This document shows, in pieces, positions 25,595-35,077 of a stretch of DNA of 64,000 nucleotides. Both the position numbers and the translations under genes were made by a program. The notes under the pieces were generated by a model. That model was not told where the DNA came from, did not search any database, and saw only the letters and a list, made by a program, of their open reading frames with translations. This DNA comes from Pseudomonadota bacterium (lineage in GTDB: Bacteria; Myxococcota_A; UBA9160; JADFDR01), in the NCBI GenBank assembly GCA_003353845.1, contig PIVT01000005.1:1-64000 (forward strand), in the 5' to 3' direction. The first letter of the stretch is position 1; every line of letters starts with the position of its first letter.

Positions 25595-26380
25595 CTACCT
25601 CGGCCGCGACCAGCGCCCGCGCTGCTTTGGTGTGCGTTTCGGAGTGGGGTTCGAAGTGCTTCCTCTCTTGTTTCGTTGATCGTGTGCAACTCTGATGAGC
25701 GCAGCACCGTCCGTCTGATTCCCGGACAGATCCGTGGCGCGGTAGATGGCCGTGTAAATTCGGCCCGATCTCTTTCCGGATCGCTCGGCACGCACCTGGA
25801 ATTCCCGATCATCGGTGTCCGTGTCAGCTCCTTGGATATCGTTGTCTGTATTCCCATCACCCCGTCCGTTGTCCGGTTCGCTGCTCGAAATCGAGTAGAG
25901 GATGACATCGATATCTTCTTCTGCATCACACTCGTCACTTACGTCCACATCGACGGTGATGTCGTGAAGTTCATGATTCGGGGGCCATAGCTTTGATGGA
26001 TCTGCGCTTACCTGAAGAACCGGAGGCGTGTTGTCCGAGACTGTAACGATCACGGTGTCTTCCGCCGTTTCTACTGGGTTGACCCCGTCGTCCTCGGTCA
26101 CTACCAGCGCAACTTCGGTATCTCCAACGGGAAAGACGGCCGTCGGGGTCAGGCTGGTTTCATCATTAAAGACAATGCCGTCGGCCACCCACTCGTAAGT
26201 GATGCCTGCGCCAATGCTTGACCCTGTACCATCGAGTGTCAGCTCGGCTTCTCCTGCAGCGCAGGGGGCGTCCAAATCATCTCCGGCATCGGCGATGACT
26301 TGCGCGAGTGCCGAACTTGCAGTCAAAGAAAAACAAAGAGAAAACACCAAAACAAATCGGTGGAGCTTCCCATTGGCCAT
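25595..26380 (-). CDS. secreted PKD/Ig-like domain protein
   Basis: 261 residues with a signal peptide cut after SSALA. The first domain (about 27-115) is PKD-like: ADAGDDLDAPC, LDGTGS, YEWVADG, and ends VTVSDNTPPV. The second part (about 116-225) is another Ig-like unit with LWPPNHELHDITV, a wording common in secreted proteins with C-terminal Ig-like repeats, and EFQVRAERSGKRSGRIYTAIYRATD. The tail is basic and rich in Arg, Pro and Lys, with no sorting signal. Probably an extracellular or surface adhesion protein without enzymatic activity. ATG 26380 follows GGGAGGGTAATGAT. Confidence 0.75.
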   Translation of the reverse strand: MANGKLHRFVLVFSLCFSLTASSALAQVIADAGDDLDAPCAAGEAELTLDGTGSSIGAGITYEWVADGIVFNDETSLTPTAVFPVGDTEVALVVTEDDGVNPVETAEDTVIVTVSDNTPPVLQVSADPSKLWPPNHELHDITVDVDVSDECDAEEDIDVILYSISSSEPDNGRGDGNTDNDIQGADTDTDDREFQVRAERSGKRSGRIYTAIYRATDLSGNQTDGAALIRVAHDQRNKRGSTSNPTPKRTPKQRGRWSRPR

Positions 26381-26502
26381 ATCATTACCCTCCCAATATC
26401 TTGATTTATCGTGAGGGTCGTTTTCTGCGATCCCCCGGTACGTGTCCTGTAAAACTGAAACAGATTTTCAGCATTGTACTTGAAATGAAGGCCGAAGAGG
26501 GC

Positions 26503-26551
26503 ATTGTTAAAAGAGAACGTTGTTAAGAGAGCACTTTGTTAAAGAGATCAG
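26503..26551. repeat. three near-identical 16-17 bp tandem repeats
   Basis: ATTGTTAAAAGAGAACG, TTGTTAAGAGAGCACT and TTGTTAAAGAGATCAG follow one another directly. They lie in the 318-bp divergent region between the PKD-protein and small-lipoprotein genes. They could be binding sites for a regulator; nothing else stands out in this gap. Confidence 0.5.
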
Positions 26552-26698
26552 GCGGAAGACTCGCCTGTGATTCTCAGCCGAAGAGAGGATGCGGGAGTGG
26601 AATAGGGGCGGAGACCGTTCCTCGGGGGCCGTAGTGTCACTTCAGAATGAGTTTTGATAAACTGCCGCCTCACTCTTGCAAACTAGAGGAGAAACATC

Positions 26699-26974
26699 AT
26701 GCACAAGATCACTCGCCCTCTCGTCGCTCTCGTACTGGTCGCATCGCTCACGGGTTGCTTGGGCACCGTCGTCGATGCACCTACCGGAAAAGGAAAGACT
26801 TACGGCGCCACGCGCGCTCACCTTATTCTCGCACCTCGCCTGGTCGACGCACAGGATTGCACCAGTGGAATGCAGCAAGTGACCGTCTCTGTGCCGCTGT
26901 GGGGTGTCGTAGTCGGGATCTTGACCCTCGGCATCCTGGTACCGATGAACACCACCTTCACCTGCGCTAACTAG
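26699..26974 (+). CDS. small lipoprotein, Bor/Iss-like layout
   Basis: 91 residues. The lipobox LTGC ends a classical signal peptide (LVALVLVASLTGC). The mature part of about 70 residues has a central Cys (AQDCTSGM), then strands LWGVVVGILTLGIL and a Cys near the end (TFTCAN). Two Cys bracketing hydrophobic strands recall the Bor/Iss lipoprotein family, though the match is by layout only. It may form a disulfide, and a DsbA-like gene lies directly downstream. ATG 26699 is preceded by GAGGAGAAACATC. Function unknown. Confidence 0.65.
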   Translation: MHKITRPLVALVLVASLTGCLGTVVDAPTGKGKTYGATRAHLILAPRLVDAQDCTSGMQQVTVSVPLWGVVVGILTLGILVPMNTTFTCAN

Positions 26975-27022
26975 GGGAGCCGTTCCCTTGTTAGATCTTC
27001 TTGGGCGAGACGAGGAGAGTGT

Positions 27023-27709
27023 ATGAGTTCCAGCGACGATGAACGAATCGCTTTTACGTATTGGTCGGACCCCTTGTGCATCTGGGCCTACGTCGCGCAG
27101 GATAAATTGGACCACACCCTGTGCGAATGGGGTGAGAAGCTCGACGTGAGCTACCGCATCGTTCCCGTGTTTGGGAGCTTGCCCTGGCGTTTTAGTGACG
27201 GGCCTTGGGCGACGGGCGGCCCGGAAGGTCGGGCAGCCGCTACCCGCAAGGTTGCGGAGGACTTCGGATATACCAACGTGAGCGGCGAAGTTTGGTGCAG
27301 CGATTGTCCGGCGTCCTCTTGGTCGGCCGCGGGCGCGCTCAAAGTCGTTTCTCGGATGGAAGGTGAAGGGGTCATCGATGCGGGACGCTTCGCCGCTTAT
27401 CAATGGCGTATGCGGGAGCGCTTCTTCGTGGGCAATCGGAATATGGCGCGACGCAGCGAGCAACTGGCCCTTGCCGAAGAGATGAATCTACCACGCGCGT
27501 CCATGGAAGCGGGCCTCGATGATGGCAGCGCCTGGGCCATGGTTTGGGAGGATCATCATGAACGGGAGCGCTTGCTCATCGAAGGCTCTCCCACTTATGT
27601 CTTTGATGGCGGTCGTGCAAAGCTCTTCGGGAATTTCTCGGAAGACGTCTTGAACGCCACGGTAAAGGCCCTGGTGTGCGGGGTGGATCCGGGCTGCTCT
27701 TCCTGCTGA
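27023..27709 (+). CDS. DsbA-family thioredoxin-fold protein (FrnE / 2-hydroxychromene isomerase-like)
   Basis: 228 residues, no signal peptide, thus cytoplasmic. The N-terminal strand leads into SDPLCIWAY, the DsbA-fold active-site position, here with a single Cys in place of CxxC. The helical insert covers about residues 70-170 and the cis-Pro loop is EGSPTYVFDG. The FrnE and hydroxychromene-carboxylate isomerase branches share this plan and act on small thiols or glutathione adducts. The tail holds a CGVDPGCSSC cluster, which is unusual. The start has GACGAGGAGAGTGT upstream. Confidence 0.8.
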   Translation: MSSSDDERIAFTYWSDPLCIWAYVAQDKLDHTLCEWGEKLDVSYRIVPVFGSLPWRFSDGPWATGGPEGRAAATRKVAEDFGYTNVSGEVWCSDCPASSWSAAGALKVVSRMEGEGVIDAGRFAAYQWRMRERFFVGNRNMARRSEQLALAEEMNLPRASMEAGLDDGSAWAMVWEDHHERERLLIEGSPTYVFDGGRAKLFGNFSEDVLNATVKALVCGVDPGCSSC

Positions 27710-27830
27710 GAGATTGGGGTGTTAGAAGAGTGCGATCACACTGGGCGCCGACGGGATGCTCGCGCTGGAAATATCGTCCCATATTGCATAAAGTCAGCCC
27801 TCCCTGTTCAACGAGATCTCGAGGGCGAGA

Positions 27831-28628
27831 ATGATCACCTGGTACACCGGCGACCCTACCTACGACACGATTCTGGCCGTTAGCTTCGGCTATGCCCTCC
27901 TGGTTTGTATCAGTGGCTTCTTTGGTAGCGCATCCTACGGAATAACGGCCTCGAAGAAGCTCCGTTTCAACTTCGACCCTCGCTGGGGTTGGTTTCTCAT
28001 GGAGCTACCGGCCACGCTCAGCTTCTTCTATTTCTATTTCAACGGAAAAAATTGCTTGGAAGCGGTTCCGCTCTTCTTCCTATTTGTGTGGACCGTGCAC
28101 TACGCCAATCGGGGTTATGTTTTTCCACTCCTGATGCGAGTCGTGAAAGGGACCAAGGGCGATTTTCATGTCTCGGTGATCATCTTGGGTGTAATGGTCA
28201 CCACCTTGCACGGGTATCTCAACGCCACCTTTATCGCGGAGCTCAGTGATCAGTACACCGTGAGTTGGTTCACGGACCCACGCTTTCTGATCGGGGTCGT
28301 CATCTATTACACTGGCTACAGCATGAACCTCCACTCCGATTGGATCGTGCGCAATCTGCGCACCAAGGAGGAGGCGGCGGCTGGCGAGAATGTATTTCGA
28401 ATTCCCTACGGCGGACTCTTTCGCTGGATCTCCGCACCCAGCTATTTCACCGAGATACTTAGCTGGGTGGGGTTTGCCCTCATGACCTGGTCCCTGGGTG
28501 CTGTATTCGTGCTGCTGGTCACGGCCGGCAACTTGATCCCACGCTCCTTTCTGCTCCATAAATGGAACCAGGAACAATTTCCAGATTATCCCAAGGATCG
28601 GAAGGCACTTCTGCCCTTTATTTCTTAG
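27831..28628 (+). CDS. 3-oxo-5-alpha-steroid 4-dehydrogenase (SRD5A)-family membrane protein
   Basis: 265 residues, nearly the same length as human SRD5A1, with about seven helices. Conserved wording includes NRGYVFPLL, NLHSDWIVRNLR (the Asn-x-x-x-Asp NADPH-binding stretch), FRIPYGGLFRWISAPSYFTEILSWVGFAL and FPDYPKDRKALLPF at the end. In eukaryotes these NADPH enzymes reduce the delta-4 bond of steroids or the alpha bond of polyprenol. A bacterial homologue may act on sterols or other isoprenoids. It follows the DsbA-like gene by 120 bp and precedes a small membrane protein by 30 bp. Confidence 0.85.
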   Translation: MITWYTGDPTYDTILAVSFGYALLVCISGFFGSASYGITASKKLRFNFDPRWGWFLMELPATLSFFYFYFNGKNCLEAVPLFFLFVWTVHYANRGYVFPLLMRVVKGTKGDFHVSVIILGVMVTTLHGYLNATFIAELSDQYTVSWFTDPRFLIGVVIYYTGYSMNLHSDWIVRNLRTKEEAAAGENVFRIPYGGLFRWISAPSYFTEILSWVGFALMTWSLGAVFVLLVTAGNLIPRSFLLHKWNQEQFPDYPKDRKALLPFIS

Positions 28629-28657
28629 CTGCGGGACATTGTAGGGAAGGGGGGCAG

Positions 28658-29101
28658 ATGGCGGATCAGCTCGATTTCAAAATCAGATTGATGAGGGTGC
28701 ATTACGTGTGCTTCGCGCTCAGTTCCTTCCTGGTTGGAGGTTGGATGGCTGTGGACCCGGGAGGCTTCTGGGGTCTCTTCGGGTTGGAGATCGGTGAGCC
28801 CATCATCCCCACGGTGTATGGAGCGGCCATCGTCGGTGAAGGGGCGGTCTGCTGGCTCGGTGTGAAACGACCGCTTCGCTTCATTCCGATCCTCTACTAC
28901 ATGGTCGCCTACAAACTCGTCGTCTGTATCGTGCTGGTGCCCAAGTTGTTGAACATGGAGAACCCGCCGCTAGCAGGCTGGGGGATCATCCTGGCTTGGG
29001 GGAGTGTGATTGCCATGTGTGGGTTCATTCTACCCTGGGGACGTGGGCGCGAGGTGGCGGAGCGCTTGGCCAGCGAAGTCCATGGCCCGTTCTTGCCCTG
29101 A
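28658..29101 (+). CDS. four-helix membrane protein of unknown function
   Basis: 147 residues with about four helices (residues 14-30, 50-66, 75-92 and 108-124). Features include SSFLVGGWMAVDPGGFWGLFGL, a GAAIVGEGAVCWLG segment and a polar C-terminus. I recognise no family with confidence. The start is ATG 28658 behind GGAAGGGGGGCAG. It is 30 bp from the 5-alpha-reductase-like gene on the same strand and may be cotranscribed with it. A role in the same lipid pathway is possible but only inferred from position. Confidence 0.65.
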   Translation: MADQLDFKIRLMRVHYVCFALSSFLVGGWMAVDPGGFWGLFGLEIGEPIIPTVYGAAIVGEGAVCWLGVKRPLRFIPILYYMVAYKLVVCIVLVPKLLNMENPPLAGWGIILAWGSVIAMCGFILPWGRGREVAERLASEVHGPFLP

Positions 29102-29554
29102 GTCTTCGAAGAGTTCCAAAAGCAACTAAAATCAGACAAATAGGGCGGGAAGCTGCGCGTTTAGAAAAATAAGAAAGAGCTTACGAAATTCAAGCTGCTC
29201 GATGGTAGCTCCGCTCGTCCCGGGTTTTTTGCCTTGTCGACTCCAATATAATCGCTTCCCCCTACCTGATCCCCTGCATCGGTGGTACAAATATTGGAAT
29301 AGGGTACCGGTATAGGTGAGATTGTAGGAACAGGTTTCAGCAGGCATAGTCCCCCTTCTTGTTGAGCCAGAACCAAATTCACCGGGAGTTATTGCTGAAA
29401 ATTTCTCCTCGCTTTTCATCGGTTCGCTAGCCAGCGCAGTTGGCCTTTGTAACGATTTACTATCAGCAGTTGAGAACTTTGTAGCTTACCTACAGCCTGT
29501 TTAGAACACAGGCGGATGAAAGGTTGGCGACGGTTCCACTGTGGAGAAGACGAC
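29102..29554. other. 453-bp gap, possible decayed coding remnant on the minus strand
   Basis: No intact gene is supported. On the minus strand overlapping short frames read phrases such as CTTDAGDQVGGSDYIGVDK, which look protein-like but have no start or ribosome site of note. It could be the remains of a secreted-protein gene. The right end holds the promoter of the large phosphatase gene. Confidence 0.3.
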
Positions 29555-32500
29555 ATGTTAAACAGCACTCTTACCTCGGCGAGCGTTGCTACGCGACGAA
29601 GAACAGACTCGATCATTTCGTGCTTGTTGGTAGCCCTTGCCATAGGTGTTGCCGTTCTCGCTTCGCCTGGTCAAGCCGAAGTGCTGACTAGAACTCCCTA
29701 TACGCAGATGGGTACCTCAACGGAGATGGTGATCCGGTGGCGAACTGACGTGGCTGCGGACAGTCGGGTTCTGTACGGCACTGAACTCGGCAGCCTCACG
29801 TTGATTGCAGAGGAGTCCAGCCTGACCACCGAGCATGAAGTGCAAATTACAGGCTTGCTACCCGACACCAAGTACTTCTACTCCGTTGGCAACAGCACGC
29901 TGGCGCTGGCAGGAAACGATGCGGACCATTTCTTCATCACCGCACCTCTTGTGGGCGTGCAGGCCCCGACGCGTGTGCTGGTGCTTGGTGATTCCGGTGG
30001 CTATTTCCAAGATGCAGCTGAGGTTCGAGATGCTTATCACGGTTACGCGGGTGCCAACCCCGCCGATCTTTGGTTGATGTTGGGTGACAACGCTTACTTA
30101 AATGGTACGGATGCGGAATACCAAGCGGGCTTGTTCGACATGTTTCCTCAGTTACTCAGGACCTCTGTGCTATGGCCTGGCCGTGGGAATCACGACCTGA
30201 TTTACTCTGGACCGAACAACGATTACTACGATCATTTCACCATGCCAACGGCAGGTGAAGCAGGCGGGCTTGCGTCTGGAACCGAGGCCTATTACTCCTT
30301 CGATTATGCCAACATCCACTTTGTTTCTCTCGATTCCCAGGGTAGCAGTCGCGCTCCTGCTGGAGCGATGCTCACTTGGCTTGCGGCGGATCTTGCCGCT
30401 ACATCGCAGGATTGGATCGTCGCTTTCTTTCACCACGCCCCTTATTCGAAGGGTACCCATGATTCGGACAGTTCGAACAGCCCGAAGATGACAGATATGC
30501 GCGAGAACGCGCTGCCCGTGCTGGAGGCGGGAGGGGTGGATCTGGTTCTCGCGGCACACAGCCACGCCTATGAGCGATCGATGTTGATCGATGGTCACTA
30601 CTCTGATTCGTCCACGTATAATAGCAGTATGACCATCGACGGTGGTGATGGAAAAACGGACGGTGATGGTCCGTACCGAAAGGCAACGCTGGGACCCAGC
30701 CCGCACGAGGGAACCGTTTACACCACCTTTGGGAGTTCTTCCTGGCTACAGGCAGGAGGAAGCTTGAATCATCCGGCCATGATCTCTAACGTGTTTGCGC
30801 TCGGCTTCATTTTGCTCGACGTTGACGCCAACCGACTCAAGGCAACCTTTGTCGATGAAACAATGACCGAGCGAGATTACTTTACCATTATCAAGGCCAC
30901 TACTGGAGTTCCCGTAGCCATCCTCTCGGCGACGCCCGACACGGGCATGGCACCGCTTCCCGTGAGCTTTGATGGCACAGCGTCTTTCGACTCAGAGGAG
31001 GACCCACTGACCTACGCCTGGGACTTCGGTGACGGCAACGTCGGCAGTGGGGCCACCGCCAACCATACCTACACGACACCCGGAAACTACACGGTGACGC
31101 TGACCGTGGATGACGGCCTGCTGCAGGACTCCGCGCAGACGACTGTCTCGGCGCTAAACGAAATCTCTGAAGACGGACTGATTGCCCATTGGAAGCTCGA
31201 CGAAACGGACGGAGCCATCGCCAGCGATTCCATCGGCTTGAATGACGGCACGCTACTCAATGGCCCCGGTTGGCAACCTGCAGGAGGAACCATCGCTGGC
31301 GCCCTGGAGTTCGATGGCGTCGATGACCTGGTCGATCTGGGCACGCTAGACATCGACAGTGGCACTGGCCTTACGTTGAGCATGTGGGTGAAGGTGGATG
31401 ACCTCGACGTCGGCGATAGCCGCCTCATCTCCAAAGCGAATGGTACCTCGGGTAGCAATCATTATTGGATGCTGAGTTCACTCAGCGGTAATAGCTTGCG
31501 ATTCCGTCTGAAAACGGATGGCACAACGAGTACCTTGGTGAGTGCTTCGGGAGCGCTGCCGACAGGTGTCTGGGTCCATGTTGGCGCAACCTACGACGGC
31601 ACGACGATGCGGCTCTATAAGGATGGTCTGGAGATCGCGAGCCTTGCTACAACGGGTACGATAGACACGAATCCGGTTGTGTCAGCTGCCATCGGTAATC
31701 AACCCGTGGGAGCGGGGAGTCGACCATTCGATGGCCTGATCGACGAAGTGCGCATTTATAATCGTGCACTCACAGGTCTTGAAATTACGGCACTGAGCAA
31801 CCCCGAAGCCAACCAACCCCCAACGGCTAGCTTCACGGCGACTCCTGCTTCGGGCTCATATCCGCTGCTGGTGGACTTCGATGGCACAGGTTCAACCGAC
31901 CCGGAGGATGATGCACTCAGCTACGCCTGGGACTTCGGCGATGGTAATAATGGTAGTGGTGCCGAGATCAGCCACACCTACACGGCCCAGGGAGTCTACA
32001 CGGCCACTTTGACTGTGGATGATGGGCAGGCGCTGGATTCAAGCGATCAAACCATTACCGTCAATGGCGCACTGGATACCGACTCGGACGAGGTTCCTGA
32101 TGTCGACGACAACTGCCCGGTGACCGGCAATGCAGGACAAGAGGATCGGAATGACGATGGCATTGGCGATGCTTGTCAGTGTGGAGATGTCAACGGGGAC
32201 GGCGCTGCCAATAACGATGACGTCACCGAGATTCTGTTGGTGCTCTGGGGTTACCAGGCCTACACCCAGCCTGGCAATAATTGGGCAATCTGTGATGTCA
32301 CGGCTGACGGTGAGTGCGACAACGATGATGTCACGGCCATCCTGCTGACACTCTGGGGCTACGATGCCTACAACCCGCCCACGGTTCGCTGGAGTTGTCA
32401 GGAAGATTCCAATTTTCCTCCAGGGCTGGTGATTGATCCGCCCATCGCAAGGGACGACGGATATGCCACGGATGAAGACACGACGCTTGTGGTACCGGCA

Positions 32501-35050
32501 CTTACGGGAGTGCTGGCAAACGATGAGGATAGGAGTCCGCCGGACAGTCTCACAGCGCTTCTCGTATCGAGTCCGACGAATGGAACGCTGACGAACTTCG
32601 AGTCCGACGGGAGCTTCAGCTATGTGCCGGTAGCCAACTTCAGCGGTGTAGACGGTTTCACGTACGAAGCCGTGGACGGGAGCACAGGAATCTCGACACA
32701 GGCGACGGTGGTGTTGACCGTTGATCCCGTCAATGACGCGCCGATTGCTGGAGATGATAGTTACGAGACACCGTTGGATACAGTGCTGGTTGTGAATGTG
32801 GCGAGCGGTGTGTTAGACGACGACACGGATCAGGAACTGGATGCGCTCCAGTCGATCTTGGTGGACGACGTAGGGAACGGCGTACTGAATCTGAACCCGG
32901 ACGGATCGTTCCAATACACGCCGAGTGCGGGTTTCAGTGCGCAAGACAGCTTTACCTACCGAGCCAATGACACAGCCCTGAATTCAAATCTCGCAACCGT
33001 GACGATCTCGGTGGGTACGGATAACAGCCAACCCTACATCGTCACCGGTTCAATCGCGTTCACCAAGCAGGTCGTGGACGATACCCTTGGCGACGCCCAT
33101 GCCGTCACAGCCGCGGATTTTACTGGAGACGGCGAACTCGATCTCGTCGCGACGGACTATCTCGATGGGATGGTGTTCTGGTATGAAAACGATGGTAGCG
33201 GTGGGTATATCACGCGGGTGTTGGATGCGGATCTGGCAGGCGCTTATCCCCTGGCCATCGGAAAAGTGAATGCGGATGCCCAGCCCGACCTGTTGGCAGG
33301 TGGATACAATGCCGACACCTTTGTTTGGTACGAGAGCAATGGCAGTGGTGGATTTACACGGCACGACATTGATACGGCCTCCGATGGCGCTCACTCCATC
33401 GTCAGTGGCGACATGGATGATGACGGTGACTTCGATCTTCTGACTTCCAGCCAGGATGCCAACAGCATTGCTTGGTACGAGAACGACGGCGCAAATAACT
33501 TTGTGCGTCACCTCATCGACGGCAGCGCGCTGGCTGCGAAAAGGGCGGAGTTCGGCGACATGGATGGAGACGGTGACATGGATGTGGTCACCGCCGCCTG
33601 GGACAACCACGAAATTGCCTGGCATGAAAATGACGGAAGCGAAAACTTCACCAAGCGATCCATCGGTTTGGGGGTAGTTGGCGCCTATTACGCGTTTCCA
33701 GCCGATATCGATGGCGACGGTGACCTCGATGTGTTTTCTGCTAGCCAAATCGATAGTACGATCGCCTGGTATCGAAACGACGCTGCGCTCGGTTTCGCCT
33801 ATCAGGAAATCAGCTCGGTATCCTCTGGTGCGCGTGGGGTGATTGGTGCGGATATCGATGGGGACGGCGATGTGGATGCCATCGCGACCAGCGTCGATGA
33901 TGACACGGTTGCATGGTACGAAAATGATGGAAGTGGCGGTTTTTACGGGCGTGTGGTCGATGTGGGTGCCGATGGGGCCTACGGTGCATTCACGGTTGAT
34001 ATTAATTTCGATGGTCTGTTAGATATTCTCTCGGCAAGTCGAGATGCCCAGGAGTTGGCGATTCACAGGCAAATGCGGGCCCACACGGCCACCATCGACC
34101 TGGGTGCCAGTTTGGTCATCGACTCCACGCTACTCCGTGCCGAAGATACGGATGATGGCGCGACCCAATTAACCTATGCGCTCACCACTGTGCCTGGCTC
34201 CGGCTCACTCCAAGTCAGCGGCGTGCCCGTCGGCCTGGGCGATACCTTTACTCAGCAGGACATCAATAGCGGTTTGCTGAGTTACGTTGACGACGGTATC
34301 GATGATTCCCAAGACCACTTTGACTTTACGGTCGCGGATGGCGGAGAGAGTGGTACGAAGCCGGTGATCGGTCGCTTCTCGGTCAGCATCACTAGATTCA
34401 ATGGCTCCGTTGTGCGGCTGCCACTGGACGAAGGGTCGGGGAGCCTTGCAGGCGACGTGAGTGGTGAAGGCAACGACGGCACGCTCACAGACGGGGCGGT
34501 ATTCGAGGCGAGTACTGGAGACGGGAGTGCCTTCGCTGTGCGCTTCGACGGCGTGGATGATTATATCGATCTGGGCGGGGTCGATGTGAGCGGGACAGGG
34601 CTGACGCTGGCCGCCCAATTCAATCCAGACACTATCTCTGGATCGCATCGCTTGATTTCAAAAGCGTCGGGATCCACTGCCAATGAGCATGTGTTCATGC
34701 TGGGCACAACCCGGGTAGGGTCAGCGGATCGCTTGCGCGCGCGGGTTCGACACGCTGGGTTGACGGCGACCGTCATTGCGAGCAGTGGGGATCTCGTTGA
34801 GGGGGTATGGCAGCATGCAGCGCTCACCTTCGATGGGTCGAGGCTGCGCTTGTACCTGGACGGAGTCGAAGTTGGTAGCGCGCCGTTCTTTGGAGCCGTT
34901 GATACCGACCCGGCGATCCCGGTGGCCGTGGGAGCCCAGCCCCCTGGTGCAGGAGGTGGCTACTTCGACGGACTCATTGACGATGTCCGTATCTTGTCGC
35001 GAGGGATGAGTGCAGCCGAAGTCGTGCAGGCTGCTGCTGGCGCAGATTAG
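29555..35050 (+). CDS. giant secreted metallophosphatase with PKD, LamG, TSP3/dockerin-like, cadherin-like and FG-GAP domains
   Basis: 1831 residues with a signal peptide (cut near PGQAE). In order: an Fn3-like N-domain of purple acid phosphatase (about 30-120); a calcineurin-like phosphatase (about 125-420) with GDSGG, LGDNAY, GRGNHD, FFHHAP and AAHSHAYER metal ligands; PKD (450-540); LamG/concanavalin-like (555-755); PKD (770-850); TSP3 and dockerin-like calcium repeats (850-950); two cadherin-like tandem repeats (965-1160); FG-GAP/VCBS-type repeats with DGDGDLD patterns (1175-1510); another cadherin-like unit; and a final LamG (1620-1825). No sorting tail. ATG 29555 has GGAGAAG at six bases; ATG 29516 is less likely. 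Probably extracellular phosphate release from polymers. Confidence 0.88.
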   Translation: MLNSTLTSASVATRRRTDSIISCLLVALAIGVAVLASPGQAEVLTRTPYTQMGTSTEMVIRWRTDVAADSRVLYGTELGSLTLIAEESSLTTEHEVQITGLLPDTKYFYSVGNSTLALAGNDADHFFITAPLVGVQAPTRVLVLGDSGGYFQDAAEVRDAYHGYAGANPADLWLMLGDNAYLNGTDAEYQAGLFDMFPQLLRTSVLWPGRGNHDLIYSGPNNDYYDHFTMPTAGEAGGLASGTEAYYSFDYANIHFVSLDSQGSSRAPAGAMLTWLAADLAATSQDWIVAFFHHAPYSKGTHDSDSSNSPKMTDMRENALPVLEAGGVDLVLAAHSHAYERSMLIDGHYSDSSTYNSSMTIDGGDGKTDGDGPYRKATLGPSPHEGTVYTTFGSSSWLQAGGSLNHPAMISNVFALGFILLDVDANRLKATFVDETMTERDYFTIIKATTGVPVAILSATPDTGMAPLPVSFDGTASFDSEEDPLTYAWDFGDGNVGSGATANHTYTTPGNYTVTLTVDDGLLQDSAQTTVSALNEISEDGLIAHWKLDETDGAIASDSIGLNDGTLLNGPGWQPAGGTIAGALEFDGVDDLVDLGTLDIDSGTGLTLSMWVKVDDLDVGDSRLISKANGTSGSNHYWMLSSLSGNSLRFRLKTDGTTSTLVSASGALPTGVWVHVGATYDGTTMRLYKDGLEIASLATTGTIDTNPVVSAAIGNQPVGAGSRPFDGLIDEVRIYNRALTGLEITALSNPEANQPPTASFTATPASGSYPLLVDFDGTGSTDPEDDALSYAWDFGDGNNGSGAEISHTYTAQGVYTATLTVDDGQALDSSDQTITVNGALDTDSDEVPDVDDNCPVTGNAGQEDRNDDGIGDACQCGDVNGDGAANNDDVTEILLVLWGYQAYTQPGNNWAICDVTADGECDNDDVTAILLTLWGYDAYNPPTVRWSCQEDSNFPPGLVIDPPIARDDGYATDEDTTLVVPALTGVLANDEDRSPPDSLTALLVSSPTNGTLTNFESDGSFSYVPVANFSGVDGFTYEAVDGSTGISTQATVVLTVDPVNDAPIAGDDSYETPLDTVLVVNVASGVLDDDTDQELDALQSILVDDVGNGVLNLNPDGSFQYTPSAGFSAQDSFTYRANDTALNSNLATVTISVGTDNSQPYIVTGSIAFTKQVVDDTLGDAHAVTAADFTGDGELDLVATDYLDGMVFWYENDGSGGYITRVLDADLAGAYPLAIGKVNADAQPDLLAGGYNADTFVWYESNGSGGFTRHDIDTASDGAHSIVSGDMDDDGDFDLLTSSQDANSIAWYENDGANNFVRHLIDGSALAAKRAEFGDMDGDGDMDVVTAAWDNHEIAWHENDGSENFTKRSIGLGVVGAYYAFPADIDGDGDLDVFSASQIDSTIAWYRNDAALGFAYQEISSVSSGARGVIGADIDGDGDVDAIATSVDDDTVAWYENDGSGGFYGRVVDVGADGAYGAFTVDINFDGLLDILSASRDAQELAIHRQMRAHTATIDLGASLVIDSTLLRAEDTDDGATQLTYALTTVPGSGSLQVSGVPVGLGDTFTQQDINSGLLSYVDDGIDDSQDHFDFTVADGGESGTKPVIGRFSVSITRFNGSVVRLPLDEGSGSLAGDVSGEGNDGTLTDGAVFEASTGDGSAFAVRFDGVDDYIDLGGVDVSGTGLTLAAQFNPDTISGSHRLISKASGSTANEHVFMLGTTRVGSADRLRARVRHAGLTATVIASSGDLVEGVWQHAALTFDGSRLRLYLDGVEVGSAPFFGAVDTDPAIPVAVGAQPPGAGGGYFDGLIDDVRILSRGMSAAEVVQAAAGAD

Positions 35051-35077
35051 TCATTCGCTGCATGTGGCCGAGGGGCC

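Noticed and set aside
25444-25938. 164-codon minus-strand frame across the terminator
   Set aside because: It runs through the strong hairpin and overlaps the real PKD-protein gene in another frame.
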